From: CAZXCQ01 sp964639275
GTDB lineage: Bacteria > Desulfobacterota > DSM-4660 > Desulfatiglandales > Desulfatiglandaceae
Direction: 5' to 3'
Assembly: GCA_964639275.1 (NCBI GenBank)
Contig: CAZXCQ010000077.1
Location: 1 to 22,726 of the forward strand
DNA length: 22,726 nucleotides
This document shows positions 1 through 6,815 of this stretch, piece by piece. The notes beneath the pieces were generated by a model, which did no database searches, was not told where the DNA came from, and worked only from the letters and a program-made list of their open reading frames with translations. The first letter of the stretch is position 1. Each line of letters opens with the position of its first letter. Both the position numbers and the translations under genes were made by a program.

Positions 1-62
1 GGCATGTGGAAGAAAAAAAGACCCCCATGCCACACCTTTCCTCCTGTCTTTTGAGATGTTAC
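1..62. repeat. Partial palindromic intergenic repeat (cut by window start)
   Basis: A hairpin with arms GGCATGTGG and CCCCCATGCC is followed by a pyrimidine-rich stretch and ends in TTGAGATGTTAC. The same layout and much of the same sequence recur at 1201-1260, where the terminal motif is TTGAGATGTGAC. This is therefore one half of the palindromic element described at 1156-1260; the other half would lie before the window start. It sits just past the 3' end of the minus-strand aminotransferase gene, so it could also end transcripts, but that is only inference. Confidence 0.6.
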
Positions 63-96
63 CCTTACACAGCAAAGGGCTGATTGCTACACCAAA

Positions 97-1086
97 CTAT
101 CCTCTTGATTCCCAGGCAATCTCTGTGAGGACCTCCTGATTCTTGGTCATATCCTTCCACAAGAGCGAGGCCAGTTCAGAATATACCGGGCCAGCCGAGC
201 CGCTGCCGATAACCCTGCCATCATAACTGGCAACGGGAAGGATGTTTATAGAAGTGCCGGTGAGAAATATCTCCTTGGCCTGATATGCCTCCTGGGGAGT
301 TATCTTGGCATACTCCACACCCTTGACCAGGCCTTCTCTCACCAGTCCGTGCGCCAGACCAAAGACGCGCTTGACGGTTGTGCCGGACAGGGTCCTTTCA
401 AAACCCGGGAATTTCAGGACCCCATCCCCAGTCAAAACGCCGACATTCTCTGTTGAGCCTTCCGCGAGAAAACCATCCTCATCGATGGCAAGGGAATACT
501 TGGCGCCGGCATCAATGGCCTCCATCTTCATCAATACGTTGGGGAGATAGTTGCACGACTTTATATTGGCAAAAAAGGATTTCTTTACGGGTATCTGACT
601 GGTAATAATGGGCACTCCTTTTTTGTAATCCTCCTCCGGCAGACTCCTGAAGCGGATCACGTTGACATAGAGCTGAGTTGAAGGACAGTCATAGGGGTTT
701 GCGCTAAAGCTGCCCGGGCCCCTTGAGATAATGACCCTGACCACGCAGTCTTTTTCACCGCCAACCTGGACCACGCCCTTGATCAGGTCTCTGATATGCC
801 GGTGGCCAGGTGGAAATCCAAGTGAGATTGCCCGGGCCGATCTGTTGAGGCGTTCGAGATGCTCCTCCATCAGGTATATCTTGCCAAGTACACAGCGCAT
901 GACATCAAATACGCCATCCCCCCTGTGGACCAGATGATCGTCAATGGGGATCATCATAAGATCGGGATCCGTTGTAATGCCAGGCCACAGACTCGAATAC
1001 ATGGCCAGATAATCTGTTTGCCACGGCCTTTTTTGGGCCTTCCAATCTTGAAAAAAGTTCTCTTTGGTTATTGTACTAAATTTCAT
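97..1086 (-). CDS. Class IV PLP-dependent aminotransferase (IlvE / D-amino acid transaminase / PabC fold)
   Basis: The 329-residue protein belongs to the fold-type IV PLP enzymes, which transfer amino groups to 2-oxo acids (branched-chain or D-amino acid type) or act as aminodeoxychorismate lyase. The PLP lysine is most likely K176, in the motif IKSCNYLPNVL. The PLP-binding glutamate is in AEGSTENV (about 209), and HRGDGVFDV (about 54-62) matches the family's N-terminal region. The length is slightly above the usual 280-310 because of an N-terminal extension of about 30 residues. The start is ATG with a modest AAGG upstream. It is transcribed divergently from the LOG gene and has no visible operon partner in the window. 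Substrate specificity cannot be told from the sequence, so no gene symbol is given. The family assignment is firm; the reaction is not. Confidence 0.9.
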   Translation of the reverse strand: MKFSTITKENFFQDWKAQKRPWQTDYLAMYSSLWPGITTDPDLMMIPIDDHLVHRGDGVFDVMRCVLGKIYLMEEHLERLNRSARAISLGFPPGHRHIRDLIKGVVQVGGEKDCVVRVIISRGPGSFSANPYDCPSTQLYVNVIRFRSLPEEDYKKGVPIITSQIPVKKSFFANIKSCNYLPNVLMKMEAIDAGAKYSLAIDEDGFLAEGSTENVGVLTGDGVLKFPGFERTLSGTTVKRVFGLAHGLVREGLVKGVEYAKITPQEAYQAKEIFLTGTSINILPVASYDGRVIGSGSAGPVYSELASLLWKDMTKNQEVLTEIAWESRG

Positions 1087-1155
1087 TGTACTGCCTTGTC
1101 GAACAGGACCTTGCTATTCCTTGACACCATCCAATTGCAACTTTATGATTTTGCC

Positions 1156-1260
1156 GTAACTTCTCAAGAACCCGGCGAGGGAGTGAATGGATTCGGGTGT
1201 GGCATGAGGTCTATTTTTTTCCATATGCCCCACCTTTCCCCCTGCTTATTGAGATGTGAC
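1156..1260. repeat. Palindromic intergenic repeat, full copy (~105 bp)
   Basis: The element begins with GTAACTTCTCAAG and ends with TTGAGATGTGAC, so its ends are imperfect inverted repeats. Inside are a second inverted pair, GGCATGAGG and CCATATGCC, and a run of seven T. The right half resembles positions 1-62, and the left half (ending TGAATGGATTC) resembles 3151-3192. No open reading frame lies in it. It resembles a MITE or BIME-like non-autonomous repeat in the spacer between the divergent aminotransferase and LOG genes. Confidence 0.65.
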
Positions 1261-1358
1261 ATTTTACCCGCTTTTGCCCGAAAGCTAAACAATAAACAAA
1301 GAAAAATCAATGCTTTTTTCTTAGCCGCCGCGTAAATCAAAAGAAAGGATGGAGAGCA

Positions 1359-2012
1359 ATGCACGAAAAACAGTATCTGGTCGACGAACTCACCCTAATG
1401 GATTCCTGGAGGATGTTTCTAATTATGGCAGAGTTTGTAGAGGGCTTTGAAAAGCTGCCGGAAGCCTACCCTGCCGTAAGTATTTTTGGTTCATCCAGGG
1501 CCAAGCCACAAAACCCCATTTATAAAAATACGGTGAAGGTGGCTCGCCTGCTGGTTGAAAGTGGCTTTAACGTCATCTCAGGGGGAGGCCCTGGCATTAT
1601 GGAGGCGGCCAATTTAGGGGCTGCCGAGGCAAAGGGCAAATCAGTGGGGCTCCATATTCACCTTCCCAACGAGCAAAAGCCTAACAAATACGCCAATGTC
1701 CGACTCAATTTCAGATATTTCTTTACCAGGAAGGTCATGTTTGTAAAATATGCGGTGGCCTATATTATCATGCCCGGCGGGTTTGGTACGCTTGATGAAC
1801 TCTTTGAGGCCCTGACCCTTATCCAGACAAAAAGGATCCGGTCCTTCCCGGTCATCTTATTGGATTCCAAGTTTTGGGACGGACTCCTCAAATGGGCCAG
1901 GAACGTGCTGATGAAGGAAGGGACTATCTCTGAGCCGGACTTTGACATATTCAATGTCGTGGATACCCCGGAAGAAGCGGTAGAGATTGTCAAAAGAAGA
2001 GTGGTCTTATAG
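1359..2012 (+). CDS. LOG family protein (cytokinin riboside 5'-monophosphate phosphoribohydrolase-like)
   Basis: This 217-residue cytoplasmic Rossmann-fold protein carries both LOG-family hallmarks: SGGGPGIMEAA at about residues 74-84 and PGGFGTLDE at about 139-147. An arginine-lysine pair in FFTRKVMF precedes the second motif. Such proteins hydrolyse nucleoside 5'-monophosphates at the N-glycosidic bond, releasing a base and ribose 5-phosphate; older annotation called them lysine decarboxylases, wrongly. The start is ATG with a purine-rich Shine-Dalgarno (GGATGGAG). The next gene, rsmG, starts only two bases after the stop, so the two are very likely co-transcribed. The N-terminal 35 residues are less typical and may be a family-specific extension. 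The physiological substrate is unknown. Confidence 0.9.
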   Translation: MHEKQYLVDELTLMDSWRMFLIMAEFVEGFEKLPEAYPAVSIFGSSRAKPQNPIYKNTVKVARLLVESGFNVISGGGPGIMEAANLGAAEAKGKSVGLHIHLPNEQKPNKYANVRLNFRYFFTRKVMFVKYAVAYIIMPGGFGTLDELFEALTLIQTKRIRSFPVILLDSKFWDGLLKWARNVLMKEGTISEPDFDIFNVVDTPEEAVEIVKRRVVL

Positions 2013-2014
2013 TC

Positions 2015-2674
2015 TTGAACAAACATGAAAAACAACTCCTTTTGGCCTGCGCCAACGAGTTGGGGATTTTGTTGTCAGCGGTTCAGCTTGATCTTATCGG
2101 TATCTATCTGGACGAATTGTGGCAGTGGAATAAGAAGGTGAATCTGACAGGCCTCTCTTCAAGGGAGAGGATCATCAGGGAACTCCTGGTCGATTCTTTG
2201 CTCCCCTCTCCTTTCCTGCCTGAAGAAGGCAGGCTTCTGGATGTCGGATCGGGGGCGGGTTTTCCAGGAATCCCGCTAAAAATCCATAAATCGGGGATCA
2301 AGGTTCACCTCATGGAGGCCAATTCAAAAAAGGCGAGTTTTCTGAGGCATGTCATCAGGATCACCAAACTCCCCGGAATTGGGGTGATAAGGGGGCGAGT
2401 TGAAAGGGACGGCAAAGACCTCCACCCCGATGGATACCAAGTCGTTACGGCCCGGGCATTCTCGCCGTTGCCCGAGTGCATATCAAGCTGCGCCCCCTTT
2501 CTTTGCCCTGAGGGTCTACTCGTCAATTTCCAGGGGAGCCGCTCGGATAAGACGATTGCGGAGAGCGCGGAGGTCATCAGGGCTCATGGACTCATCCTGC
2601 ACAGGTCTGTTCCTTACAACTTGCCCGGCACAAATTCCCCGAGGCGACTCCTCATTTTCAAGCGGGGGCAATAG
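2015..2674 (+). CDS. rsmG: 16S rRNA (guanine-N7)-methyltransferase RsmG
   Basis: RsmG (formerly GidB) uses S-adenosylmethionine to methylate N7 of G527 (E. coli numbering) in 16S rRNA. The 219-residue protein has the family's NLTG motif (about 43-46), the SAM-binding loop LLDVGSGAGFPGIPL (about 74-88) and VTARAFSPL (about 145), at the usual length of about 205-240. The start is TTG, two bases after the LOG stop; no better in-frame ATG lies near, and the protein begins in register with homologues. The close spacing suggests translational coupling to the upstream gene. It converges on the minus-strand dodecin gene. The gene is often next to mnmG or parA/parB near the origin, but that context is absent here. 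Confidence 0.94.
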   Translation: MNKHEKQLLLACANELGILLSAVQLDLIGIYLDELWQWNKKVNLTGLSSRERIIRELLVDSLLPSPFLPEEGRLLDVGSGAGFPGIPLKIHKSGIKVHLMEANSKKASFLRHVIRITKLPGIGVIRGRVERDGKDLHPDGYQVVTARAFSPLPECISSCAPFLCPEGLLVNFQGSRSDKTIAESAEVIRAHGLILHRSVPYNLPGTNSPRRLLIFKRGQ

Positions 2675-2796
2675 TGTTTTGAAGGTTACCCCGATGTTGC
2701 ATCAAAAACACTCCACATCCCATAGCCGATACTCATAGAGGCCCGCGAGCTGGAAAAGACGCGACGTTTTTTTTGCAACAGCGGGGTCTATCAGGA

Positions 2797-3009
2797 CTAA
2801 CCCTTAATGTACTTAAAGGAAACATTCAACCGGGTTCGATAAGCGGTGACCTTGCCATTTTCGAGGGTCATATCCAATTTGGTAACCTCCGCAATCCTCA
2901 AATCCTTTAGGCTCGCCCCAGCCGTCTCCACGGCTGTCTTGGCCGCCTCCTCCCACGACTGATCGCTTGTGCCCACAAGCTCAATAATCTTATATGTGCT
3001 TCCAGCCAT
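2797..3009 (-). CDS. Dodecin family flavin-binding protein
   Basis: The 70-residue protein matches dodecins, small beta-alpha-beta-beta proteins that form hollow dodecamers and bind flavins or related compounds, which they store and protect. Recognisable are the N-terminal TYKIIELVGTS, the helix with WEEAAKTAVETA, and the last strands ending in YRTRLNVSFKYI. The start ATG is preceded by an excellent Shine-Dalgarno (AAGGAGG, about seven bases away). A second AAAGGAGG lies about 65 bases further upstream, followed by the palindrome GTGAAATTTCAC, with no evident gene attached. It is a single gene, converging on rsmG and divergent from the cobalamin riboswitch. The known flavin-contact Trp is probably the one in SWEEAA; I infer this by position only. 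Confidence 0.93.
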   Translation of the reverse strand: MAGSTYKIIELVGTSDQSWEEAAKTAVETAGASLKDLRIAEVTKLDMTLENGKVTAYRTRLNVSFKYIKG

Positions 3010-3150
3010 CGATATCCTCCTTTCCTCTGCTATGGTGTTATCCCCAGCGACTCACCAAGCTGTGAAATTTCACCTCCTTTCCACTAAAGATATTTTTCAC
3101 AATCCATAACTACGTATAGCTTATCAAAACATCTGATAGTTTGCAATGTC

Positions 3151-3192
3151 GTAACACCACTTCTCAAAGACCCGGGGGGGTGAATGGATTCT
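3151..3192. repeat. Half copy of the palindromic intergenic repeat
   Basis: The segment starts GTAACACCACTTCTCAA, continues with a G/C run and ends TGAATGGATTCTGG. It matches the left half of the element at 1156-1200 (GTAACTTCTCAAG ... TGAATGGATTCGG) with a few indels. No matching right half follows, so this copy is truncated or diverged. It lies directly upstream of the cobalamin riboswitch. Confidence 0.5.
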
Positions 3193-3250
3193 GGAAAAGT
3201 CTTGCCGGCCCATTGACAAGGTCGGCAAAACAGGCTATTAGTCCATAAAA

Positions 3251-3488
3251 CCATGACTGGTGTCCGCGGGGAGGCCAGCCTCCTTTGGGGATGAAAAGGG
3301 AAGGCGGTGAGATTCCGCCGCACGATGGCCAGTGCTGTAATCCCGACATCAATGGGATCTCTAAGGTGTAGTCACCCCCAGTAAAGCTCCGATCGAACAT
3401 TAGAGCGGATAAAAAGTCACTGCCCTGCCAAAGACGGGACGGGAAGGCGAGCTGGGGTCGGGTAAGCCAGAAGACCTGCCAATCATGG
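3251..3488 (+). promoter_or_regulatory. Cobalamin (adenosylcobalamin) riboswitch
   Basis: The leader of cobT holds the hallmarks of the B12 riboswitch. The outer stem forms between CCATGACTGG (3251-3260) and CCAATCATGG (3479-3488), with one mismatch. Inside, in order, are AGGGAAGGCGGTGAGATTCC-like core sequence, the segment AAGTCACTGCC, GGGAAGGCGAGC, and the B12 box AAGCCAGAAGACCTGCC just before the closing stem. Binding of a corrinoid normally lowers expression of the genes behind it. It is followed at once by an intrinsic terminator and then cobT, which fits an OFF switch working by transcription termination. The identification rests on the B12 box, the core order and the gene context. Confidence 0.93.
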
Positions 3489-3504
3489 CGGATGGGAACG
3501 CCAT

Positions 3505-3553
3505 AGCCCCATCTGGGTCAGAACTATCTGTGACCTGGATGGGGCTTCTTTTT
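3505..3553 (+). terminator. Intrinsic terminator, expression platform of the cobalamin riboswitch
   Basis: AGCCCCATC...GGGTCA (3505-3520) pairs along 16 bases with TGACCT...GATGGGGCT (3531-3546), allowing two G-U pairs, around a 10-base loop. TCTTTTT follows immediately. It stands between the aptamer and the cobT start, so it is the probable decision point for read-through into cobT-cobS. Confidence 0.92.
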
Positions 3554-3597
3554 GGCGCGGCAATGAAACTGGACGCAAAAGAAAAAAGGAGGACCAG

Positions 3598-4647
3598 ATG
3601 TGGAAGCAAACCTTGAAAGAGATTGAACCCATTTCACGGCAATGGATGGATAAGGCCAAGAACCGGCTCGACAACCTTACAAAGCCCAAAGGCAGTCTGG
3701 GTCAGCTTGAGGAGATCGCTGCAAGGGCGGTTGCCATCATACGGAGCGAGCCCGCCCCCGACAGAAAAAAGGAGGTCTTTGTATTCGTTGGGGACCACGG
3801 GGTAGTATCAGATGGGGTCAGCGCCTACCCGCAGGAAGTTACCGGGTTAATGGTCAGAAACTTTCTGAACGGCGGTGCTGCCATAAATGTGCTTGCCCGA
3901 TGTGTCGGCGCCAGGGTCTCTGTTATTGACATCGGGATGAAAGAGGATCTGCCGGACGCCAAGGGACTGATAAAGAAAAACATCAAAAGGGCAACCGGGA
4001 ACATTGCAGAAGGTCCCGCAATGACCAGGGAAGATGCCGAAGCGGCAATCGATGTGGGGATTGAAATGGCGGCCAAGGCATTTTCAGACGGGGCCTTTAT
4101 GCTTGCAACCGGCGAGATGGGTATAGGGAATACAACGCCCTCCTCTGCACTGATGGCCGCCCTTTTGCCTGCAGATGTCCTCTATGTCACGGACAAAGGC
4201 ACGGGCCTTGACGAGAAAGGGGTTGAACATAAAGCCGGGGTCATAAGAAAGGTCCTGGAGCTAAACCAGACATCGTTGGATGATCCGATTTCGGCCCTTG
4301 CAGCCGTGGGAGGGCTTGAGCTGGCTGGCATCTGCGGTCTGTGTCTGGGAGGGGCGGCCCACCGTATGATCGTTGTGGTTGATGGCTTTATCTCCAGCGC
4401 TGGAGCCCTGGTGGCCATGCGTCTCAACCCCCATGTAAAGGACTACCTCTTTTTCTCCCACCAATCATCAGAGAAGGGACACAAGACCTTCTTTGACAAG
4501 GAAGGGATACGACCCATTCTCGATCTGGGTCTCAGGCTGGGTGAAGGGACCGGAGCGGCACTGGCAATGCAAATCATTGAGGCCTCGCTGAGAATATACT
4601 GCGAGATGGCCACCTTCGAAGAGGTGGGCATAGAGCCGGGTGCGTAG
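3598..4647 (+). CDS. cobT: Nicotinate-nucleotide--dimethylbenzimidazole phosphoribosyltransferase CobT
   Basis: CobT transfers phosphoribose from nicotinate mononucleotide to 5,6-dimethylbenzimidazole (or a related base), making the activated lower ligand of cobalamin. The 349-residue length is normal. Recognisable segments are LTKPKGSLGQLEE (about 28-40), VFVGDHGV, GGAAINVLA, TGEMGIGNTTPSSA, and GEGTGAA near the end, whose E316 sits where the catalytic glutamate (E317 in Salmonella) is found. The start ATG has an AAGGAGGA Shine-Dalgarno four bases upstream. It is the first gene behind the cobalamin riboswitch and terminator, and cobS follows two bases after its stop, so the pair forms an operon repressed by cobalamin. 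No corrin-ring genes are nearby. Confidence 0.97.
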   Translation: MWKQTLKEIEPISRQWMDKAKNRLDNLTKPKGSLGQLEEIAARAVAIIRSEPAPDRKKEVFVFVGDHGVVSDGVSAYPQEVTGLMVRNFLNGGAAINVLARCVGARVSVIDIGMKEDLPDAKGLIKKNIKRATGNIAEGPAMTREDAEAAIDVGIEMAAKAFSDGAFMLATGEMGIGNTTPSSALMAALLPADVLYVTDKGTGLDEKGVEHKAGVIRKVLELNQTSLDDPISALAAVGGLELAGICGLCLGGAAHRMIVVVDGFISSAGALVAMRLNPHVKDYLFFSHQSSEKGHKTFFDKEGIRPILDLGLRLGEGTGAALAMQIIEASLRIYCEMATFEEVGIEPGA

Positions 4648-4649
4648 AT

Positions 4650-5441
4650 TTGAAACCTCTTTTTCTAAATGGCTTTGGGACCGCCCTCAAGACCCTCACC
4701 CTCATCCCCTGGCCCTTAAAGGAGGATGATGAGTTTTCTGCGTCATTTCGCTGGTTCCCGGTGGTGGGTCTCCTTATCGGCCTGATCCTTTACGGGATAG
4801 GCCTCCCCTGGGACCTCTTTCTGCTACCCCTGTGGCCGGGAGGGATAGCCCTCCTGATGGTGGCCGCTGAAACGTGGCTCACAAGGGGCCTGCACCTGGA
4901 TGGATTGGCCGATTGGGCCGATTCTATTGGCGGTTGCAACAAACGGGAAAAACGACTTGCGATTATGAAAGACAGTTCCCTGGGGGTCTTTGGAGGTCTG
5001 GCCCTGATCCTGGCCTTGCTGGGCAAATGGATCGCCATGGAAAGGCTCTTGCTCTCCGGGTCCACCATCTGGCTGTTGGCCATTTTGGTTGTCTCAAAAG
5101 ATATGATGGTAGAGCTTATGACCACCCTGCCCTACGCAAGGACCGGAGAGGGTATGGCAAGGCCATTTGTAGCCCAGGCCTCCCGGAGACAAAGGGCTGT
5201 GTCACATATCATTTCTCTCCTCCTTTGCGCCCCCTTTGGCCCTCTGGGCCTCGCCTTCTTGGGGGTGGGACTGATAGAGACCTGTATCTTCAGGATTCGA
5301 TGCAGGGAGAGATTCGGTGGCATCACCGGCGATCTTCTTGGAACCGCGAACGAAATGATTGAGATCAGCCTCCTGATGATGTGCGCCCTACCGGGGAAAA
5401 ACGTCCTTTGTTATACAGGGTGGAGCTGGGTCATCACGTGA
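4650..5441 (+). CDS. cobS: Adenosylcobinamide-GDP ribazoletransferase (cobalamin synthase) CobS
   Basis: CobS is the inner-membrane enzyme that joins adenosylcobinamide-GDP and alpha-ribazole (phosphate) in the last assembly step of cobalamin. The 263-residue protein has several hydrophobic segments and the family motifs TRGLHLDGLADWADS (about 78-92), KDSSLGVFG (about 106-114), ARTGEGMA and GGITGDLLGTANE near the C-terminus. It starts with TTG directly after cobT; no other start is better placed. With cobT it makes a two-gene unit under the B12 riboswitch. The partner kinase CobU/CobP and the phosphatase CobC are not in the window, so they must be encoded elsewhere if the pathway is complete. 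Confidence 0.96.
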   Translation: MKPLFLNGFGTALKTLTLIPWPLKEDDEFSASFRWFPVVGLLIGLILYGIGLPWDLFLLPLWPGGIALLMVAAETWLTRGLHLDGLADWADSIGGCNKREKRLAIMKDSSLGVFGGLALILALLGKWIAMERLLLSGSTIWLLAILVVSKDMMVELMTTLPYARTGEGMARPFVAQASRRQRAVSHIISLLLCAPFGPLGLAFLGVGLIETCIFRIRCRERFGGITGDLLGTANEMIEISLLMMCALPGKNVLCYTGWSWVIT

Positions 5442-5537
5442 AACCCGGCTGATCATGGACTTTCCACAAGTGAATAAATGCGTCATCGAATTTATGAATC
5501 GAGCGGCTTAGCCTTTTATTGAATATGCATATTTTTC

Positions 5538-5566
5538 TTGACTTCTGTTTATTTTCTATTTATTAT
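5538..5566 (+). promoter_or_regulatory. Sigma70-type promoter of the H1-like gene
   Basis: TTGACT and TATTAT are separated by exactly 17 bases in an AT-rich stretch. The predicted start is near 5573, about 45 bases before the ATG at 5619. This fits a separate, probably well-expressed, short transcription unit ending at the hairpin at 5901-5957. Confidence 0.72.
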
Positions 5567-5618
5567 AACCCCCCAATAATACTTTTGCTGTCGATAACCG
5601 TAAATGAAAGGAGGATGT

Positions 5619-5873
5619 ATGGCGACTGCTAAACAAATTCAATCTAGATTGCGGAATGCAAAAAAAACACTGAAAAAGCTCAACAAGGACGTGACGGCAA
5701 CAAAAAACAAGATCAAGAAACTGGAGAGCGAACTGAAAAAGGCCAAGGCCGCTGAAAAGGCTGAGAAGGCCAAGAAGAAGGTGGCTGCAAAAAAGAGGCC
5801 TGCTGCAAAGAAAAAAGCAGCCGGGAAAAAGGCCCCTGTTAAGAAAGAGAAAGCCGAAAATGTGAAAGAATAG
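5619..5873 (+). CDS. Small histone H1-like, Lys/Ala-rich basic protein with N-terminal coiled coil
   Basis: The 84-residue protein has two parts. Residues 1 to about 45 form an amphipathic, coiled-coil-like helix rich in Lys, Leu and Asn. Residues from about 46 consist of AAKK/KKAA-type repeats resembling the C-terminal tail of eukaryotic H1 and of bacterial H1-like proteins. Such tails bind DNA non-specifically, so a nucleoid role is the best guess. I chose ATG 5619 over ATG 5604 because the AAAGGAGG Shine-Dalgarno lies between them, seven bases before 5619. It has its own promoter and terminator and is likely a single-gene unit. I do not recognise a named family for the N-terminal part, and low-complexity similarity can mislead. 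Confidence 0.82.
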   Translation: MATAKQIQSRLRNAKKTLKKLNKDVTATKNKIKKLESELKKAKAAEKAEKAKKKVAAKKRPAAKKKAAGKKAPVKKEKAENVKE

Positions 5874-5900
5874 GTTTTTTCTTTCAAGCACAGATCTCTT

Positions 5901-5965
5901 GAAGCCGGGAGGGGAGAGGCCTCCGGGAGGGGGGTCTTTGTCTCCTAAACCGGCTTCATTTTGTG
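5901..5965 (+). terminator. Probable terminator behind the H1-like gene
   Basis: GAAGCCGG (5901-5908) pairs with CCGGCTTC (5950-5957), enclosing a G-rich stretch that can fold further, and ATTTTG follows. The T tract is short, so termination strength is uncertain. Reading the other way, it lies just past the end of the Mut7-C gene and could serve both. Confidence 0.55.
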
Positions 5966-5980
5966 CAAAAAATTAAGGCA

Positions 5981-6433
5981 CTAGGCAAACCCCCATTCCC
6001 TCAACTTCCTCGTCATCCGCTCCCGGTGACTGCCGGGCCAGTAATACCGTCCACATGACGGGCAAAAGCGGATCCCCGCGATATTTTCATAAAACACATA
6101 TTCAGGGACATTTTCCTTTGACTTACCAACGTCCACCCCTTGCAGAAGGACATTACAGATCAAGCACCTGCTAAACCGCTTTGACTCATCAGGCCTCAGA
6201 GCGATCTTCTCCCTCAACTCCGCCAGTTGCCCTCCCGCATCATCGGAACAGAGCAATACGGCGTCAGCATGGGAATTGACTATTTTTTTGTGGCGCGACA
6301 GCAGTCTTCGCCCCTCTTCTACCAGCTGGTCGAGTGCACCCGGTCCGTAATGGCTCTTATAGTGGGTGTCATAACCCAGTACCCGAAGCCACTTGGCCAG
6401 TCTGCCCAGCATTGAATCGGCTACAAACCTCAC
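5981..6433 (-). CDS. Mut7-C RNase domain protein (DUF82) with zinc-binding cysteines
   Basis: The 150-residue protein matches the Mut7-C family, a PIN-like ribonuclease fold with a zinc ribbon. The N-terminus RFVADSMLGRLAKWLRVLGYDT carries the family's conserved Asp (D6) and Arg/Lys pattern. The zinc ligands are C90 and C93 (RCLICN) and C124 and C127 (FCPSCGRYYWPGSH). The length is typical of stand-alone bacterial members, whose RNA target is unknown. The start is GTG with a G-rich but imperfect Shine-Dalgarno; no upstream ATG competes. It is divergent from murA, and the spacer holds the assembly gap. Confidence 0.88.
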   Translation of the reverse strand: MRFVADSMLGRLAKWLRVLGYDTHYKSHYGPGALDQLVEEGRRLLSRHKKIVNSHADAVLLCSDDAGGQLAELREKIALRPDESKRFSRCLICNVLLQGVDVGKSKENVPEYVFYENIAGIRFCPSCGRYYWPGSHRERMTRKLREWGFA

Positions 6434-6450
6434 TTCCGGACCCCCAAAAC

Positions 6451-6660
6451 ATCAAAACCTCTCACTGACATTGACCATTTACCACAATTGTTATAAACGG
6501 TAAATNNNNNNNNNNNNNNNNNNNNNNNNNNNNNNNNNNNNNNNNNNNNNNNNNNNNNNNNNNNNNNNNNNNNNNNNNNNNNNNNNNNNNNNNNNNNNNN
6601 NNNNNATCAAAACCTCTCACTGACATTGACCATTTACCACAATTGTTATAAACGGTAAAT
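6451..6660. other. Scaffold gap of 100 N flanked by an identical 55-bp direct repeat
   Basis: Positions 6506-6605 are exactly 100 N. The 55 bases before it (6451-6505, ATCAAAACCT to GGTAAAT) are repeated without any difference at 6606-6660. Perfect 55-base identity at two contig ends matches a k-mer overlap left by a de Bruijn assembler. The gap is thus probably artificial, and the two copies are one sequence in the genome. True distances between the Mut7-C gene and murA are likely about 155 bases shorter. Confidence 0.85.
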
Positions 6661-6661
6661 G
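6631..6661. promoter_or_regulatory. Operator-like inverted repeat in the Mut7-C / murA spacer
   Basis: CATTTACC (6631-6638) and GGTAAATG (6654-6661) are perfect 8-base inverted arms around 15 bases that contain the palindrome ACAATTGT. It lies in the spacer between two divergent genes and overlaps a TTGACC and a TATAAA-like hexamer, though these are only 15 bases apart. It could be a regulator site, but there is no direct support. The left copy at 6476-6505 lacks only the last base. Confidence 0.35.
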
Positions 6662-6675
6662 CATATCCATTTATT

Positions 6676-6770
6676 GTATCAATCTAGCTTTCTTCAATAT
6701 TACAACTGAGACAGGGCGATGGGGGTTCGGAATCCCCATTGCCCGGGTTTCAAAAGGCTAAAGTGTTACC
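6676..6770. repeat. Palindromic intergenic repeat upstream of murA
   Basis: The ends GTATCAATCTAGCTTT and AAAGTGTTACC-type form imperfect inverted repeats. The centre is a strong hairpin, GGGCGATGGGG and CCCCATTGCCC, around nine bases. The right 55 bases (hairpin plus CGGGTTTCAAA.GGCTAAAGTGTTACC) are nearly identical to 10727-10784. One stem difference (GGGCG against GGGCA) keeps a G-U pair. It belongs with the copy at 10689-10784, and more distantly with those at 1, 1156 and 3151. Confidence 0.75.
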
Positions 6771-6815
6771 ATTTATTTAGCTTCTCTCTTACCAGACACA
6801 ACACAGGCCTGAACT

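Noticed and set aside
1164..1364. 66-codon minus-strand frame over the palindromic repeat
   Set aside because: It consists mostly of repeat sequence and has no ribosome binding site or homology.
2673..2716. AGTGTTTT / AAAACACT hairpin after rsmG as a terminator
   Set aside because: The loop is about 25 bases and no T tract follows, so termination is not supported.
6451..6660. A genuine direct repeat or CRISPR-like pair around the gap
   Set aside because: Perfect 55-base identity at both gap edges is better explained by an assembly k-mer overlap; there are no further repeat units or spacers.
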